Source: Dendrosporobacter quercicolus (GTDB taxonomy: Bacteria; Bacillota; Negativicutes; DSM-1736; Dendrosporobacteraceae). Taken from it: 64,000 nt of DNA. The stretch spans positions 558,001-622,000 of the forward strand of contig NZ_FNHB01000001.1 in NCBI RefSeq assembly GCF_900104455.1, given 5' to 3'. Each line of letters begins with the position of its first letter. Position 1 is the first letter of the stretch. Below the pieces are notes generated by a model. The model ran no database searches and was not told the DNA's origin. It saw only the letters and a program-made list of their open reading frames with translations. Of the stretch, positions 47,800 to 56,062 are shown in pieces. The position numbers were made by a program, and so were the translations under genes.

Positions 47800-48495
47800 T
47801 TAATATTGACGCGCCCCAAATATGCCAGTACCAACCCGCACCATATTGGCGCCTTCTTCCACTGCTGTTATATAATCGCCGGTCATCCCCATGGACAACC
47901 ATTTCATATCGGTATGATCAAGCCTGATTGCCGCCAGTTCCATAAACAAACGGTATAAATTACGAAAAACCGGCCTAACCAGTTCAGGGTCTGCAACCTG
48001 CGGCGCTATGGTCATCAACCCGCAAAGCCGAACATGCTCTAGTGAACTGATATCCTGAGCCAATGCCAGGGTATCCTCCGGTGCGATCCCAAATTTGCCG
48101 GGTTCACCGGCGGCATTAACCTGAATAAGAATATCCTGGCATTTACCCAGCTTGCCGGCGACCCGGCTGATCTCCAAAGCCACCCGCCGGCTGTCAACAG
48201 AATGGATCAGGTCGGCAAACGGCACGATTTGCCGCACCTTATTGGTCTGAAGGTGACCAATAAGGTGCCATTCAACAGTACGCTTCAATTCCGGCAGCTT
48301 GCCCAAAACCTCCTGCACCCGGTTTTCCCCCACAGCGGTTATTCCATGATCAATCGCCTGGCGCATTTCATCAATTCCCTGGTTTTTCGTTACCGCGATC
48401 AGCTTGAATTCATCACCGGCAGGCCGGACAGCAGCGCGGTTCATTGCCAAATCAATATTTCGCCTGACTTCGGTTAAATTTTGTGCGATACCCAT
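47800..48495 (-). CDS. YggS/YlmE family PLP-binding protein
   Basis: 231 residues, alanine-racemase-like barrel. PLP lysine in LIAVTKNQ, GENRVQE, WHLIGHLQTNK and LSMGMTGDY are family hallmarks. Maintains PLP and amino-acid balance. ATG at 48495 with GGAGG 8 nt upstream. First gene of the division cluster. Confidence 0.96.
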   Translation of the reverse strand: MGIAQNLTEVRRNIDLAMNRAAVRPAGDEFKLIAVTKNQGIDEMRQAIDHGITAVGENRVQEVLGKLPELKRTVEWHLIGHLQTNKVRQIVPFADLIHSVDSRRVALEISRVAGKLGKCQDILIQVNAAGEPGKFGIAPEDTLALAQDISSLEHVRLCGLMTIAPQVADPELVRPVFRNLYRLFMELAAIRLDHTDMKWLSMGMTGDYITAVEEGANMVRVGTGIFGARQY

Positions 48496-48521
48496 AGTAA
48501 AACCCTCCATGATATGGATAA

Positions 48522-48533
48522 TATTCGCGAATA
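48522..48533. promoter_or_regulatory. 12-bp perfect palindrome upstream of yggS
   Basis: TATTCGCGAATA lies 27 nt before the yggS start. It could be an operator; no protein is assigned. No clear promoter was identified in 48496-48600. Confidence 0.35.
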
Positions 48534-48600
48534 AACATAATTTTCCTCTAATAGCTTATCCTTAACATAAAAAAATATTGGCCTTGTATTCCCTGCTTCA

Positions 48601-48647
48601 ATAAAAAGTTGCATCTCCGGGCAAAAAACAGTCCGGAGATGCAACTT
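48601..48647 (-). terminator. Terminator of the proline oxidation operon
   Basis: Fifteen-pair perfect stem (48606-48620 with 48633-48647, arm AAGTTGCATCTCCGG) followed by TTTTTATTG on the minus strand, 11 nt after the pruA stop. Confidence 0.94.
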
Positions 48648-48658
48648 AGTACCTCAGA

Positions 48659-50290
48659 TTATTCTTCTGTCATATACGGATAGCTGACCCCGGTACGGGG
48701 CAGCAAGGTCTCTTTGATTGCCCGCTGGCTCATCCAGCGGGTTAAGTTGATGGCGCTGCCGGCTTTATCGTTTGTGCCCGAAGCCCGGCTTCCGCCAAAC
48801 GGCTGCTGTCCGACCACCGCTCCGGTAGGTTTGTCATTGATATAAAAATTACCGGCCGCATGCTCCAATGCTTTTGCTATTTTGATGACCGCCGCCCTGT
48901 CCTGGGCAAATACGGAACCGGTCAAGCCATAGATTGTCGCCGTATCACACGCTGTTAATGTTGCTTCAAGCGCATCATCCGGATAGACATAAACGGTGAG
49001 CACCGGTCCAAATATTTCTTCTACCATTGTCTTAAAGTCAGGCGTCTTTGCTAAAATTACCGTAGGTTCCACAAAGAAGCCTTTACTGTCGTCGCATTTG
49101 CCGCCAATGATGATTTCAGCATCTTTGGATTCCCTGGCAAATTCAATATAGCTTTGAATTTTGTTGAAGGAATTCCGGTCAATAACGGCATTCACCAGAT
49201 TGGTAAAATCACATACATCGCCCATTTTGATCTTACCGGTTTCCGCTTCAAGGCGCGCTTTAACTTTGCCCCACAAGCTTTCCGGGATATAGGCGCGGGA
49301 TGCCGCAGAGCATTTCTGCCCCTGATATTCAAAAGCGCCAAGCACCATTGCGCAGGTCAGGGCTTCAATATCCGCCGATGCATGGGCAAAGATAAAATCT
49401 TTTCCGCCAGTCTCGCCCACAAGCCGGGGATAAGTAACATATTGATCAATGTTTTGGCCGACTTGATTCCAGATTCCATTAAATACGCCGGTCGAGCCGG
49501 TAAAGTGGAAGCCTGCCATTTGCGGATGGCTGATGACGGTTTTACCGAAATCAACGCCCCGGCAAGGCAGAAAATTGATGACGCCCGCCGGCAAACCGGC
49601 TTCAATAAGAATTTGCATAAAATAGTAGTTGGACAGCACCGCGGTTGATGACGGCTTCCATAACACAGTATTGCCGGCCATTGCCGGAGCTGTAGAAAGG
49701 TTGCCGCCGATTGCCGTAAAGTTAAATGGCGTGATTGCCGCAACGAAACCGTCCAGCGCCCGGTATTCTATACGGTTCCAGACACCATCGGAGTTGTTGG
49801 GCTGCTGCTTGTATATCTCTTGTACATAATACGCATTGAAGCGGAGAAAATCGGCCAGTTCACAAATAACGTCAATTTCCGCCTGATAGGCATTCTTGCT
49901 TTGGCCCAGCATGCACGAGGCCGCTAACTTCGCCCGGTATTTTTTGGTCAGTAAATCCGCGGCTTTCAGGAAGATGGTTGCGCGATGCTCCCAGGGCATG
50001 TTTTCCCATTCTGCTTTGGCGGCCTCAGCCGCTTCAATCGCCTCAAGCAATTCCTGTTCACCGGCTATATAATATTGACCAAGTAGTTTCTGGTGATCAT
50101 GAGGGCAGATAATCGGCGCCTTGCTGGCTGTGCGGATTTCTTTTCCGCCGATAATCACCGGCACTTCAACCGGTTCCGCCAGCTGCCTCTTTAGCTCCGC
50201 CTTTAAGGCGGCCTTTTCGGGTGATCCCGGGAGATAGCCTTTGACCGGTTCGTTTTCCGGCAGCGAAATTTGAAAATATCCATTATTCAT
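48659..50290 (-). CDS. pruA: L-glutamate gamma-semialdehyde (P5C) dehydrogenase
   Basis: 543 residues, aldehyde dehydrogenase family 4. NAD site VAAITPFNFTAIGGN, catalytic Glu293 (VGETGGKDF) and Cys327 (YQGQKCSAASR), conserved FGPVLTVYVY, and NDKPTGAVVGQQPFGGSRASGTNDKAG near the end. The residues match human ALDH4A1 at a constant offset of 21. It oxidises P5C/glutamate semialdehyde to glutamate with NAD+. ATG with AAGGAGG. Last gene of the sigma-54 operon, 41 nt after the FAD subunit, which is the best clue that the operon oxidises proline. Confidence 0.97.
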   Translation of the reverse strand: MNNGYFQISLPENEPVKGYLPGSPEKAALKAELKRQLAEPVEVPVIIGGKEIRTASKAPIICPHDHQKLLGQYYIAGEQELLEAIEAAEAAKAEWENMPWEHRATIFLKAADLLTKKYRAKLAASCMLGQSKNAYQAEIDVICELADFLRFNAYYVQEIYKQQPNNSDGVWNRIEYRALDGFVAAITPFNFTAIGGNLSTAPAMAGNTVLWKPSSTAVLSNYYFMQILIEAGLPAGVINFLPCRGVDFGKTVISHPQMAGFHFTGSTGVFNGIWNQVGQNIDQYVTYPRLVGETGGKDFIFAHASADIEALTCAMVLGAFEYQGQKCSAASRAYIPESLWGKVKARLEAETGKIKMGDVCDFTNLVNAVIDRNSFNKIQSYIEFARESKDAEIIIGGKCDDSKGFFVEPTVILAKTPDFKTMVEEIFGPVLTVYVYPDDALEATLTACDTATIYGLTGSVFAQDRAAVIKIAKALEHAAGNFYINDKPTGAVVGQQPFGGSRASGTNDKAGSAINLTRWMSQRAIKETLLPRTGVSYPYMTEE

Positions 50291-50331
50291 GTTTTAATTC
50301 CTCCTTGTTTATATCTAAATGAATTTACAGA

Positions 50332-51480
50332 CTACACTACAGATGGTTCAACAAACAGTTCGCCCCGTTCAAACCGGCCGGCGTCGAACATTTGCACCGG
50401 GAAAGTGGTCGGCTGGTTCAAGATCATTTCCGCCATCAATTGCCCGGTAATCGGCGAGATCATAAAGCCGTGGCCGCTGAACCCGGCAGCTGTATAGAAA
50501 CGCTTTAATTGCGGGCTGCTGCCCAGAATTGGCGTACGGTCAGGGCACATGTCGTACAAGCCGGCCCATTGCCTGATTATATTTAATTTAGCCAAAGGCG
50601 GCAATATGCCTATAACCCGGCTGGCCATATCACGCAGGAACTGCCAGCTTGAGCGGATGTCAAAGCTTTCCGGCTCATCGGGATGCCCAATGCCCATGAT
50701 GAAACTGCCATGCGGACTTTGCTGGCAATATAAGTTGTGATAAAAACTCATCACCATCGGTCCCATGGTCGGTTCGACAGGTTCGGTAACAAGGATCTCA
50801 TGGCGTTCAGGAAAAATCGGCAGTTCGATGCCTGCCATCCGGCCAATGGTTTTGGCATAGCCGCCGGCGGCATTCACCACGGTATTGGTCTTAATTTCAC
50901 CTTGATTCGTTCGTACCGCTAAAATACGCCCGTTCTTTGTCTCAATTCCCTGCACTTCAGTTTCCGTATAAATTTCAACCTGGAGATTGCGGGCCGCCCG
51001 GGCATAGGCTTCAGTTACCATAAACGGATTACAATGGCCGTCTTCTGCGCAATAGGCGGCGCCGCGCAGTTCATCAATATTGAGGAACGGAACAATTTCC
51101 AGCGCTTCCCGGGGAGTTACCCAGCGGGAGGGTATGTCCAGAGAGTGCTGGAGTTCAAGATTTTTCTTAAACTGCGTCTCCATTTTATCGCCATAGGCCA
51201 GCAATAAATAACCGTTTTGGGTGAACTCAATATCCACATCGACCTCCAGGCGTTCCGGCAGGTTGGCCAGCATCTTCACACTCTCCCGCGACAGCAGGCA
51301 GTTGGTTTCGGTACCCCATTGCATCCTCATTCCCGCGCCGCAGCGTCCGGTGGCCCCGCTGGCCAGATACCCCTTTTCGATGACCGCCACCTTACCGGCG
51401 CCCAGTTTTGCCAGGTTATAGGCGGTGGAACAGCCTATAACCCCGCCGCCGATCACAACGACATCTGCTGAATTAATCAT
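50332..51480 (-). CDS. FAD-dependent amino-acid dehydrogenase, proline dehydrogenase beta-subunit type
   Basis: 382 residues of the DAO/sarcosine-oxidase fold. FAD site VVVIGGGVIGCSTAYNLAKLG, VIEKGYLASGATGRCGAGMRMQWGTE, and C-terminal RTPILG..FYTAAGFSGHGFMISP. With its partners it resembles the beta subunit of dye-linked proline dehydrogenase, but sarcosine, D-amino-acid or hydroxyproline oxidases share the fold, so substrate comes from the pruA context. ATG at 51480 with GGAGG 8 nt upstream; overlaps the BFD gene by 8 nt. Confidence 0.88.
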   Translation of the reverse strand: MINSADVVVIGGGVIGCSTAYNLAKLGAGKVAVIEKGYLASGATGRCGAGMRMQWGTETNCLLSRESVKMLANLPERLEVDVDIEFTQNGYLLLAYGDKMETQFKKNLELQHSLDIPSRWVTPREALEIVPFLNIDELRGAAYCAEDGHCNPFMVTEAYARAARNLQVEIYTETEVQGIETKNGRILAVRTNQGEIKTNTVVNAAGGYAKTIGRMAGIELPIFPERHEILVTEPVEPTMGPMVMSFYHNLYCQQSPHGSFIMGIGHPDEPESFDIRSSWQFLRDMASRVIGILPPLAKLNIIRQWAGLYDMCPDRTPILGSSPQLKRFYTAAGFSGHGFMISPITGQLMAEMILNQPTTFPVQMFDAGRFERGELFVEPSVV

Positions 51481-51751
51481 GTTTATCCCCTCCGAGCAAA
51501 GAAGCCATCTTAATTGGCGCTGTTGGCGGGCGAACCTTGGAAAATGGAATATCGGCGATCGATTTACCGGTAGCCCTGGCAATTTCACTGGCAATCAGCA
51601 GTGAGCAGGTTCGCCCCTGGCAAGGCCCCATACCGGCCCGGCAGGCCCGCTTTATTTCCTCCAGAGTATGCTTGCCCTGGGCAATTTGCGCCCGTATTTC
51701 CCCTAAAGTAATGTCCTCACACCTGCAAATAATTGTATCATCAGCACGCAT
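51473..51751 (-). CDS. BFD-like [2Fe-2S] subunit
   Basis: 92 residues. Cysteine pattern CRC..(about 30)..CRAGMGPCQGRTC fits the bacterioferritin-associated-ferredoxin domain that carries a [2Fe-2S] cluster. In multi-subunit proline and opine dehydrogenases it bridges the two flavin subunits. ATG with AAGGAG 7 nt upstream; overlaps both neighbours, so translation is coupled. Confidence 0.9.
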   Translation of the reverse strand: MRADDTIICRCEDITLGEIRAQIAQGKHTLEEIKRACRAGMGPCQGRTCSLLIASEIARATGKSIADIPFSKVRPPTAPIKMASLLGGDKHD

Positions 51752-52196
51752 CGTCCGACTCCTTTCTCAACCGCAGGTTGCGAACTTCCATTGCCAGCTC
51801 TTTTGGCACCGCCAGCCAAATAATATTGGTTTTATTGGGCGAGGTTTGAACCCGGATCACGCGGGCCAGGCCAATGCACTCGCCCTGCCGGTTTAAAGCT
51901 TCCACCAGCTCAGCCTGCTGCGGCAAAGGCGTAAACTCATAAGGAATTTTCACCAGCGCCTCGGCTGCAGCATAATGAACATCGACAACAAAAATAGATA
52001 AGCCCGGGCAATGGGTCATACAGATACCGCAGCCGTTGCATTTTTCCTCATTCAGAACCGGGCAGTCATTAATATCCTTAACGGCAATTGCCCCCCGCGG
52101 GCAGGCATCGGCGCACGGATTGCAAGGAATCGGCTGCAAACATTCGAATACGGCGGTAGGTCCCGGAACCGCACCTGGCTTAACCGGCTGATTCAT
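51741..52196 (-). CDS. Ferredoxin-type 2[4Fe-4S] subunit
   Basis: 151 residues. Two cysteine sets, CNPCADACP (about 25-33) and CNGCGICMTHCP (about 53-64), then a C-terminal beta-rich domain ending RVQTSPNKTNIIWLAVPKEL. Likely electron carrier of the oxidase complex. ATG with GAGGAGGTG. Confidence 0.9.
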   Translation of the reverse strand: MNQPVKPGAVPGPTAVFECLQPIPCNPCADACPRGAIAVKDINDCPVLNEEKCNGCGICMTHCPGLSIFVVDVHYAAAEALVKIPYEFTPLPQQAELVEALNRQGECIGLARVIRVQTSPNKTNIIWLAVPKELAMEVRNLRLRKESDDAC

Positions 52197-53281
52197 CAGC
52201 CCACCTCCTCAAGCACAACTTTGCGCAAGCCGTTGCAAATTTTAACGCCGGCCGGGCCTGAACGCAAAGCCCTTAATTGGCCGCGCGCCTGTTGCAAAGC
52301 CTGATAAACATCCGGTTTGCGGCAGCCGAGCAATGCCGCAACCTCTAAACCGGCAATTTTGCCTTCAACCATTGCGGCCGAGGCTTCTTCCACCCCGGAA
52401 ACATCGCCGGCGACATAGATGTCGTTCCGCGTTGTTCTTAAATTACCGTCACGCAAAGGAACGTAGCCGCCCAGTTCAGGGACATATTTCATTTCACAGC
52501 CGGACTGCCACAACAGCTCGGTCAGCGGGCTCAGGCCCACAGCCAGACACAGGCCGTCCGCTTCAATATATTGTTCGCTGCCGGCCACAGTCTGCCAGTT
52601 TTTATCCAGTCTGCAAATCGTTACCCCTTCCAGGCAGCAGCTCCCGTGCGCGGCTTTTACCGAATGTGAAGTATAAATAGGCACACCATGCCGCTGCAGT
52701 TTGGCTGCATGGACCTGATATCCGCCTACGGCCGGGCCGGCTTCCACCACCCCCGCTACATCCACGCCGGCCTGTAATAACTGATAGGCCACAATAACGC
52801 CAATATTGCCGGCCCCTACCATTAAAATACGTTTGGCCGGCAGCACGCCATGCACATTCATCAGCGTTTGAACTGCCCCGGCGCCATAAATGCCGGGCAG
52901 GTCATTATTGGCGAAAGCCATTGTTTTTTCAGCGGCCCCGGTGGCGATAATTATTTTTTCCGGTTTGACCGTACAAAAATTGCCCTGATAGGAAACCGTC
53001 ACCACTCCGTCCGGATAAATCCCCAGAACCTGGGCATTTTTCCAGATACTGATCTTACTGTTTTTTTCACATTCGTCAATTAGCTTAGCGGCGATATCAA
53101 TGCCGCGTTCTCCGGCATATTCCTCTTTAGAGCCAAAAAACTTGTGCGTTTGCTTAATCAGCTGTCCGCCCAGACGATCGGCTCTTTCCGCCAGCAGTAC
53201 ATTTGCTCCGGCTTCAGCGGCATATTTGGCGGCCATTAATCCGGCCGGGCCGGCGCCAATCACCAGAATCTGTATCTCCAT
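52196..53281 (-). CDS. NAD(P)/FAD-dependent oxidoreductase, alpha subunit
   Basis: 361 residues. FAD-binding VIGAGPAGLMAAKYAAEAG, a second dinucleotide fold MVGAGNIGVIVAYQLLQAG, YVAGDVSGVEEASAAMVEGKIAG near the end. Fits the alpha subunit of proline dehydrogenase or HcnB/OoxA-type proteins. ATG at 53281 shares a base with the upstream stop (TAATG). Confidence 0.9.
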   Translation of the reverse strand: MEIQILVIGAGPAGLMAAKYAAEAGANVLLAERADRLGGQLIKQTHKFFGSKEEYAGERGIDIAAKLIDECEKNSKISIWKNAQVLGIYPDGVVTVSYQGNFCTVKPEKIIIATGAAEKTMAFANNDLPGIYGAGAVQTLMNVHGVLPAKRILMVGAGNIGVIVAYQLLQAGVDVAGVVEAGPAVGGYQVHAAKLQRHGVPIYTSHSVKAAHGSCCLEGVTICRLDKNWQTVAGSEQYIEADGLCLAVGLSPLTELLWQSGCEMKYVPELGGYVPLRDGNLRTTRNDIYVAGDVSGVEEASAAMVEGKIAGLEVAALLGCRKPDVYQALQQARGQLRALRSGPAGVKICNGLRKVVLEEVG

Positions 53282-53586
53282 TATACAATTCGCCCCTTTC
53301 CGGCCTGGGTTTGCACCGCCATATTGGCGCGCAGAGGTTCAACGCAAACCCGGACATTAGGCACCCCATCGACAGTCATCAAACAGGACGAACAATTGCC
53401 GATAGCGCAAAACAGGCCGCGCGGGCGATGATGGTGCTGGCTATGACGCAATACTTTTATTTCGGCAGCATGCAAAGCCGCAGCAATGGGTTCTCCGGCC
53501 ACGCCTGTTAACGGTTGGCCGTTAAACGTAAAGCCTACCATCTCTTTGTTTGTAAATTGCAAGATTGGATGATCAGTAATTCTCAT
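53281..53586 (-). CDS. HcnA/SoxA-N-like [2Fe-2S] ferredoxin subunit
   Basis: 101 residues. Plant-type cluster CAIGNCSSC..VRVC in a small beta-grasp domain (VGFTFNGQPLTGVAGEPIAAALHA). Same family as HcnA and the small subunits of opine and D-hydroxyproline dehydrogenases. ATG with GGAGGTG 7 nt upstream. First gene of the operon, right behind the sigma-54 promoter. Confidence 0.92.
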   Translation of the reverse strand: MRITDHPILQFTNKEMVGFTFNGQPLTGVAGEPIAAALHAAEIKVLRHSQHHHRPRGLFCAIGNCSSCLMTVDGVPNVRVCVEPLRANMAVQTQAGKGRIV

Positions 53587-53615
53587 CGCTAGTCACCTCC
53601 TGCAATTTATATAGT

Positions 53616-53631
53616 TGCAATAATCGTGCCA
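53616..53631 (-). promoter_or_regulatory. Sigma-54 promoter of the proline oxidation operon
   Basis: TGGCACGATTATTGCA on the minus strand: -24 TGGCAC, 5 nt, -12 TTGCA, a near-perfect match to the RpoN consensus. The start would be near 53605, about 19 nt before the first ATG. A run of ten T/A pairs (53661-53670) upstream may bend DNA between it and the enhancer. Confidence 0.93.
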
Positions 53632-53791
53632 ACAGAAAAAATAAATTGGTACATCTTTAATTTTTTTTTTAACTGCCCAAAACCACACAAAAAGCCGCGG
53701 CTCGTCAGTACCTATGGCAGGCGGTTCAATGCCGGACAAAAAAATCAATGCCCAAACAACGATGACATTGCTCCTCCGGCGCCGGACATTT

Positions 53792-53827
53792 CGTCAGTAA
53801 ACCGACACTGCTGTCGGTTTACTGACA
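53792..53827. promoter_or_regulatory. Candidate enhancer: two tandem TGTC-N8-GACA dyads
   Basis: Site 1 CGTCAGTAAACCGACA (53792-53807) and site 2 TGTCGGTTTACTGACA (53812-53827), centres 20 bp apart, so on one helix face; together they form a 15-bp perfect inverted repeat with a 4-nt spacer. They lie about 160-210 bp upstream of the sigma-54 promoter, the usual activator distance, and overlap the activator's stop codon. No T-run follows, so a terminator role is less likely. Confidence 0.75.
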
Positions 53828-55291
53828 TTCTATGCCAAGCTTATGCATCTTATAGTACAGGGTACTGCGGGGAATGCCCAGTTTTTTTGCCGCAACCGCT
53901 TTATTAAACTGCGCTTCGGCCAGCGCCACAGTAATCATCTCTTTTTCGATATTGCCCGTGGTTTGGACAAGATTAATCTCTTGCGGCCGGCGCTCCGGCT
54001 CACCGCCAGCCAAAGCGGCCTGCCTGAACGTACTGGGCAGATTATCCAGCGTCAACAGACTGCTGTCGGCCAAAATGACCAGTCGTTCTAACACGTTAAA
54101 TAACTCACGGATATTGCCGGGCCATGAATACTGCAGCAATGCAGCCATCAACTCCGGGTCAACCTTGGTAATCTTCTTGTGGTAAAACGTATCATAATAT
54201 TTAATTCCCCGGTGGACGAGTTCCGGGATATCATCAAGCCGCTCCCGCAGCGACGGTAAAACGATGGAAACGACATTTAAACGGTAGTAGAGATCTTCGC
54301 GGAAATCGCCTTGCGCAATCATGGCTTCCAAATTGCGGTGCGTCGCCGCAATAAACCGGACATCAATCGCAACCGGCTTTCCCCCGCCTACCCGGTAAAA
54401 ACACTTATCCTGCAAGGTTCTCAACAGCTTAACCTGCATTTCCCTGGGCATATCGCCCAGCTCATCCAATAAGACCGTCCCGCCGTTCGCCTGTTCCAGC
54501 AGGCCGACTTTGCCATTGCGGTCCGCACCGGTAAAGGCCCCCGGCTGATAGCCAAACAGTTCACTTTCAAATAAATTAGGAGAAATCGCCCCGCAGTTAA
54601 TGGCAATAAACGGCCCCTGTAACCCGCTGGCCTGATGAATCGCTTTGGCAAACAGCTCCTTGCCGGTGCCGCTTTCACCGCGCAGCAGTACCGGTGCACT
54701 GGTGGCAGCCACCCGCCGGGCGATACTGATTGCTTCGCAAATAGCCGTGCTGTGTCCGTAAATAGCGGAAAAACTGTCGGACTGCGTACTTACCCTGTCC
54801 AATTCCAGCTGTAAAGAGGCAACTTGTTCGTGCGTCTGCGATAATTGTTCATTCAACTGCACCACTTCAGTAATATCTTTTTCCGCACTAACCCCGCCGA
54901 TCACCCGGCCGGCCAGCTTGACCGGCCGGGCATTGATCAGCACGTGTTTATCCGGGCAGGGCGTATGCTGCTGCTCGTGTACCGTTCGTCGTTCTTTCAT
55001 TACCTTAGTCAACAGCAAATTAGAAAAAAACTGGTCTATTGGCTTATTGATAATTTCCCTGGCGGTAATTCCATATAAATGTTCGGCCAAATTATTCCAA
55101 ACCACGACCCGGTCTGATTCATCAATCATGCAAACAGCCTCATCAACGGTGTTGAGCAAAGCATCAAAACGCGCCTGCTGAACCTGGTATTGCATTAACA
55201 GCTGTTCAAAAAGCGCAACCACTTTTTCGGGCTGCTGACTGCTGAGATAGTTACGGACCGGCGCTGTGTCCATCGAAAAAAGCTTATCCAA
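53819..55291 (-). CDS. Sigma-54-dependent activator with PAS domain
   Basis: About 490 residues. PAS sensor (about 40-143), short coiled coil, AAA+ domain (about 176-403) with Walker A GESGTGKE, the sigma-54 contact loop GAFTGA and Walker [14 protein letters not shown], then a Fis-type HTH ([23 protein letters not shown]). Start TTG at 55291 with GGAGG 7 nt upstream; ATG at 55273 is an alternative with no good site. No receiver domain, so it likely senses a metabolite through PAS. It probably activates the operon next to it. Confidence 0.94.
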   Translation of the reverse strand: MDKLFSMDTAPVRNYLSSQQPEKVVALFEQLLMQYQVQQARFDALLNTVDEAVCMIDESDRVVVWNNLAEHLYGITAREIINKPIDQFFSNLLLTKVMKERRTVHEQQHTPCPDKHVLINARPVKLAGRVIGGVSAEKDITEVVQLNEQLSQTHEQVASLQLELDRVSTQSDSFSAIYGHSTAICEAISIARRVAATSAPVLLRGESGTGKELFAKAIHQASGLQGPFIAINCGAISPNLFESELFGYQPGAFTGADRNGKVGLLEQANGGTVLLDELGDMPREMQVKLLRTLQDKCFYRVGGGKPVAIDVRFIAATHRNLEAMIAQGDFREDLYYRLNVVSIVLPSLRERLDDIPELVHRGIKYYDTFYHKKITKVDPELMAALLQYSWPGNIRELFNVLERLVILADSSLLTLDNLPSTFRQAALAGGEPERRPQEINLVQTTGNIEKEMITVALAEAQFNKAVAAKKLGIPRSTLYYKMHKLGIECQ

Positions 55292-55313
55292 AAGTACCCC
55301 TCCCCGGCTGATG

Positions 55314-55361
55314 AAAAAAAGATGCCGCAACAGAAGAAGTCTCCTGAAGTTAAGCATCTTT
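55314..55361 (-). terminator. Hairpin with T-run in the activator leader
   Basis: Stem AAAGATGC / GCATCTTT with a 28-nt loop (55318-55361), followed by TTTTTTT on the minus strand. It lies downstream of the activator promoter and could attenuate it or end pil transcripts. Confidence 0.6.
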
Positions 55362-55366
55362 GCTTA

Positions 55367-55382
55367 TGTCAGATTTTTGACA
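55367..55382. promoter_or_regulatory. Third TGTC-N8-GACA dyad at the activator promoter
   Basis: TGTCAGATTTTTGACA, same half-sites and spacing as the pair at 53792-53827. It lies at about +7 to +22 of the activator's predicted transcript, where binding would repress. Confidence 0.6.
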
Positions 55383-55395
55383 CTTGATTATTTTT

Positions 55396-55424
55396 ATTAT
55401 AAAGGAAACGCGGGGAATATACAA
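55396..55424 (-). promoter_or_regulatory. SigA promoter of the sigma-54 activator gene
   Basis: TTGTAT (55419-55424), 17 nt, perfect TATAAT (55396-55401), in the gap after pilO. Confidence 0.82.
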
Positions 55425-55441
55425 TGAAATTTAACAAAATC

Positions 55442-56062
55442 CTATGGGGGACTGGCCTGTGCAGCCTGTTCCGGTTTTGTGGGGTTGGGAACCTGGCCGA
55501 AGGAATAAGCAAGCAGCAGGATTTTCGTCTCCAGCATATTCTGCTGCAATTCGGTAGATATACTTACAATATTGGCATACCGGGTTAAGCTGTGCAGCTT
55601 AACCACAAACTCAAGCACGCCGGAAAACTGCTGCTTCGAACCACGCAATACCAGCTCAAACGGATACGCCCGGACCCCTTTCCCGTTAATCACCTGCTGC
55701 GGTTTCATCGACACAAGCTCAACACCGGAACCTGTGGCCGCCTCATCCACTTGGATCAGCAGTCTGCCCATCCAGCCGCCGTCCGGCAGAAGACTATTGA
55801 CCTCGCTGATCTTTTGCTCCAGCTCGGCAAGGTATACATCCCCCTGCGGATGCTGTTTAGCATACTCTTCCAGCCGCTTTACCGCTTGCTGCTCCCTTTG
55901 CAAATCCGCCTTTAAGGCCGAAATCTGATCTTGCTGCGAAGCAATGACCGCAAACCAAAACAATACAGCAAAACCAGTCATGATAAGCACTGATCCGGCA
56001 ATTTTCTTTTTTGCCGGCAAACCGGCCAGCTGTGTTTTGAGACCATCCGTTTTCAGCTTCAT
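55442..56062 (-). CDS. pilO: PilO, type IV pilus inner-membrane platform protein
   Basis: 206 residues. One N-terminal membrane helix (about 20-42), a coiled coil (about 45-92) and a ferredoxin-like domain (about 95-195). Pairs with PilN. ATG overlaps the pilN stop as ATGA. It is the last gene of the cluster; no pilP follows. Confidence 0.88.
   Translation of the reverse strand: MKLKTDGLKTQLAGLPAKKKIAGSVLIMTGFAVLFWFAVIASQQDQISALKADLQREQQAVKRLEEYAKQHPQGDVYLAELEQKISEVNSLLPDGGWMGRLLIQVDEAATGSGVELVSMKPQQVINGKGVRAYPFELVLRGSKQQFSGVLEFVVKLHSLTRYANIVSISTELQQNMLETKILLLAYSFGQVPNPTKPEQAAQASPP

Noticed and set aside
53793..53826. Inverted repeat as a plain terminator of the activator gene
   Set aside because: No T-run follows on either strand, and its two halves match the third dyad at the activator promoter, so a protein-binding role fits better.
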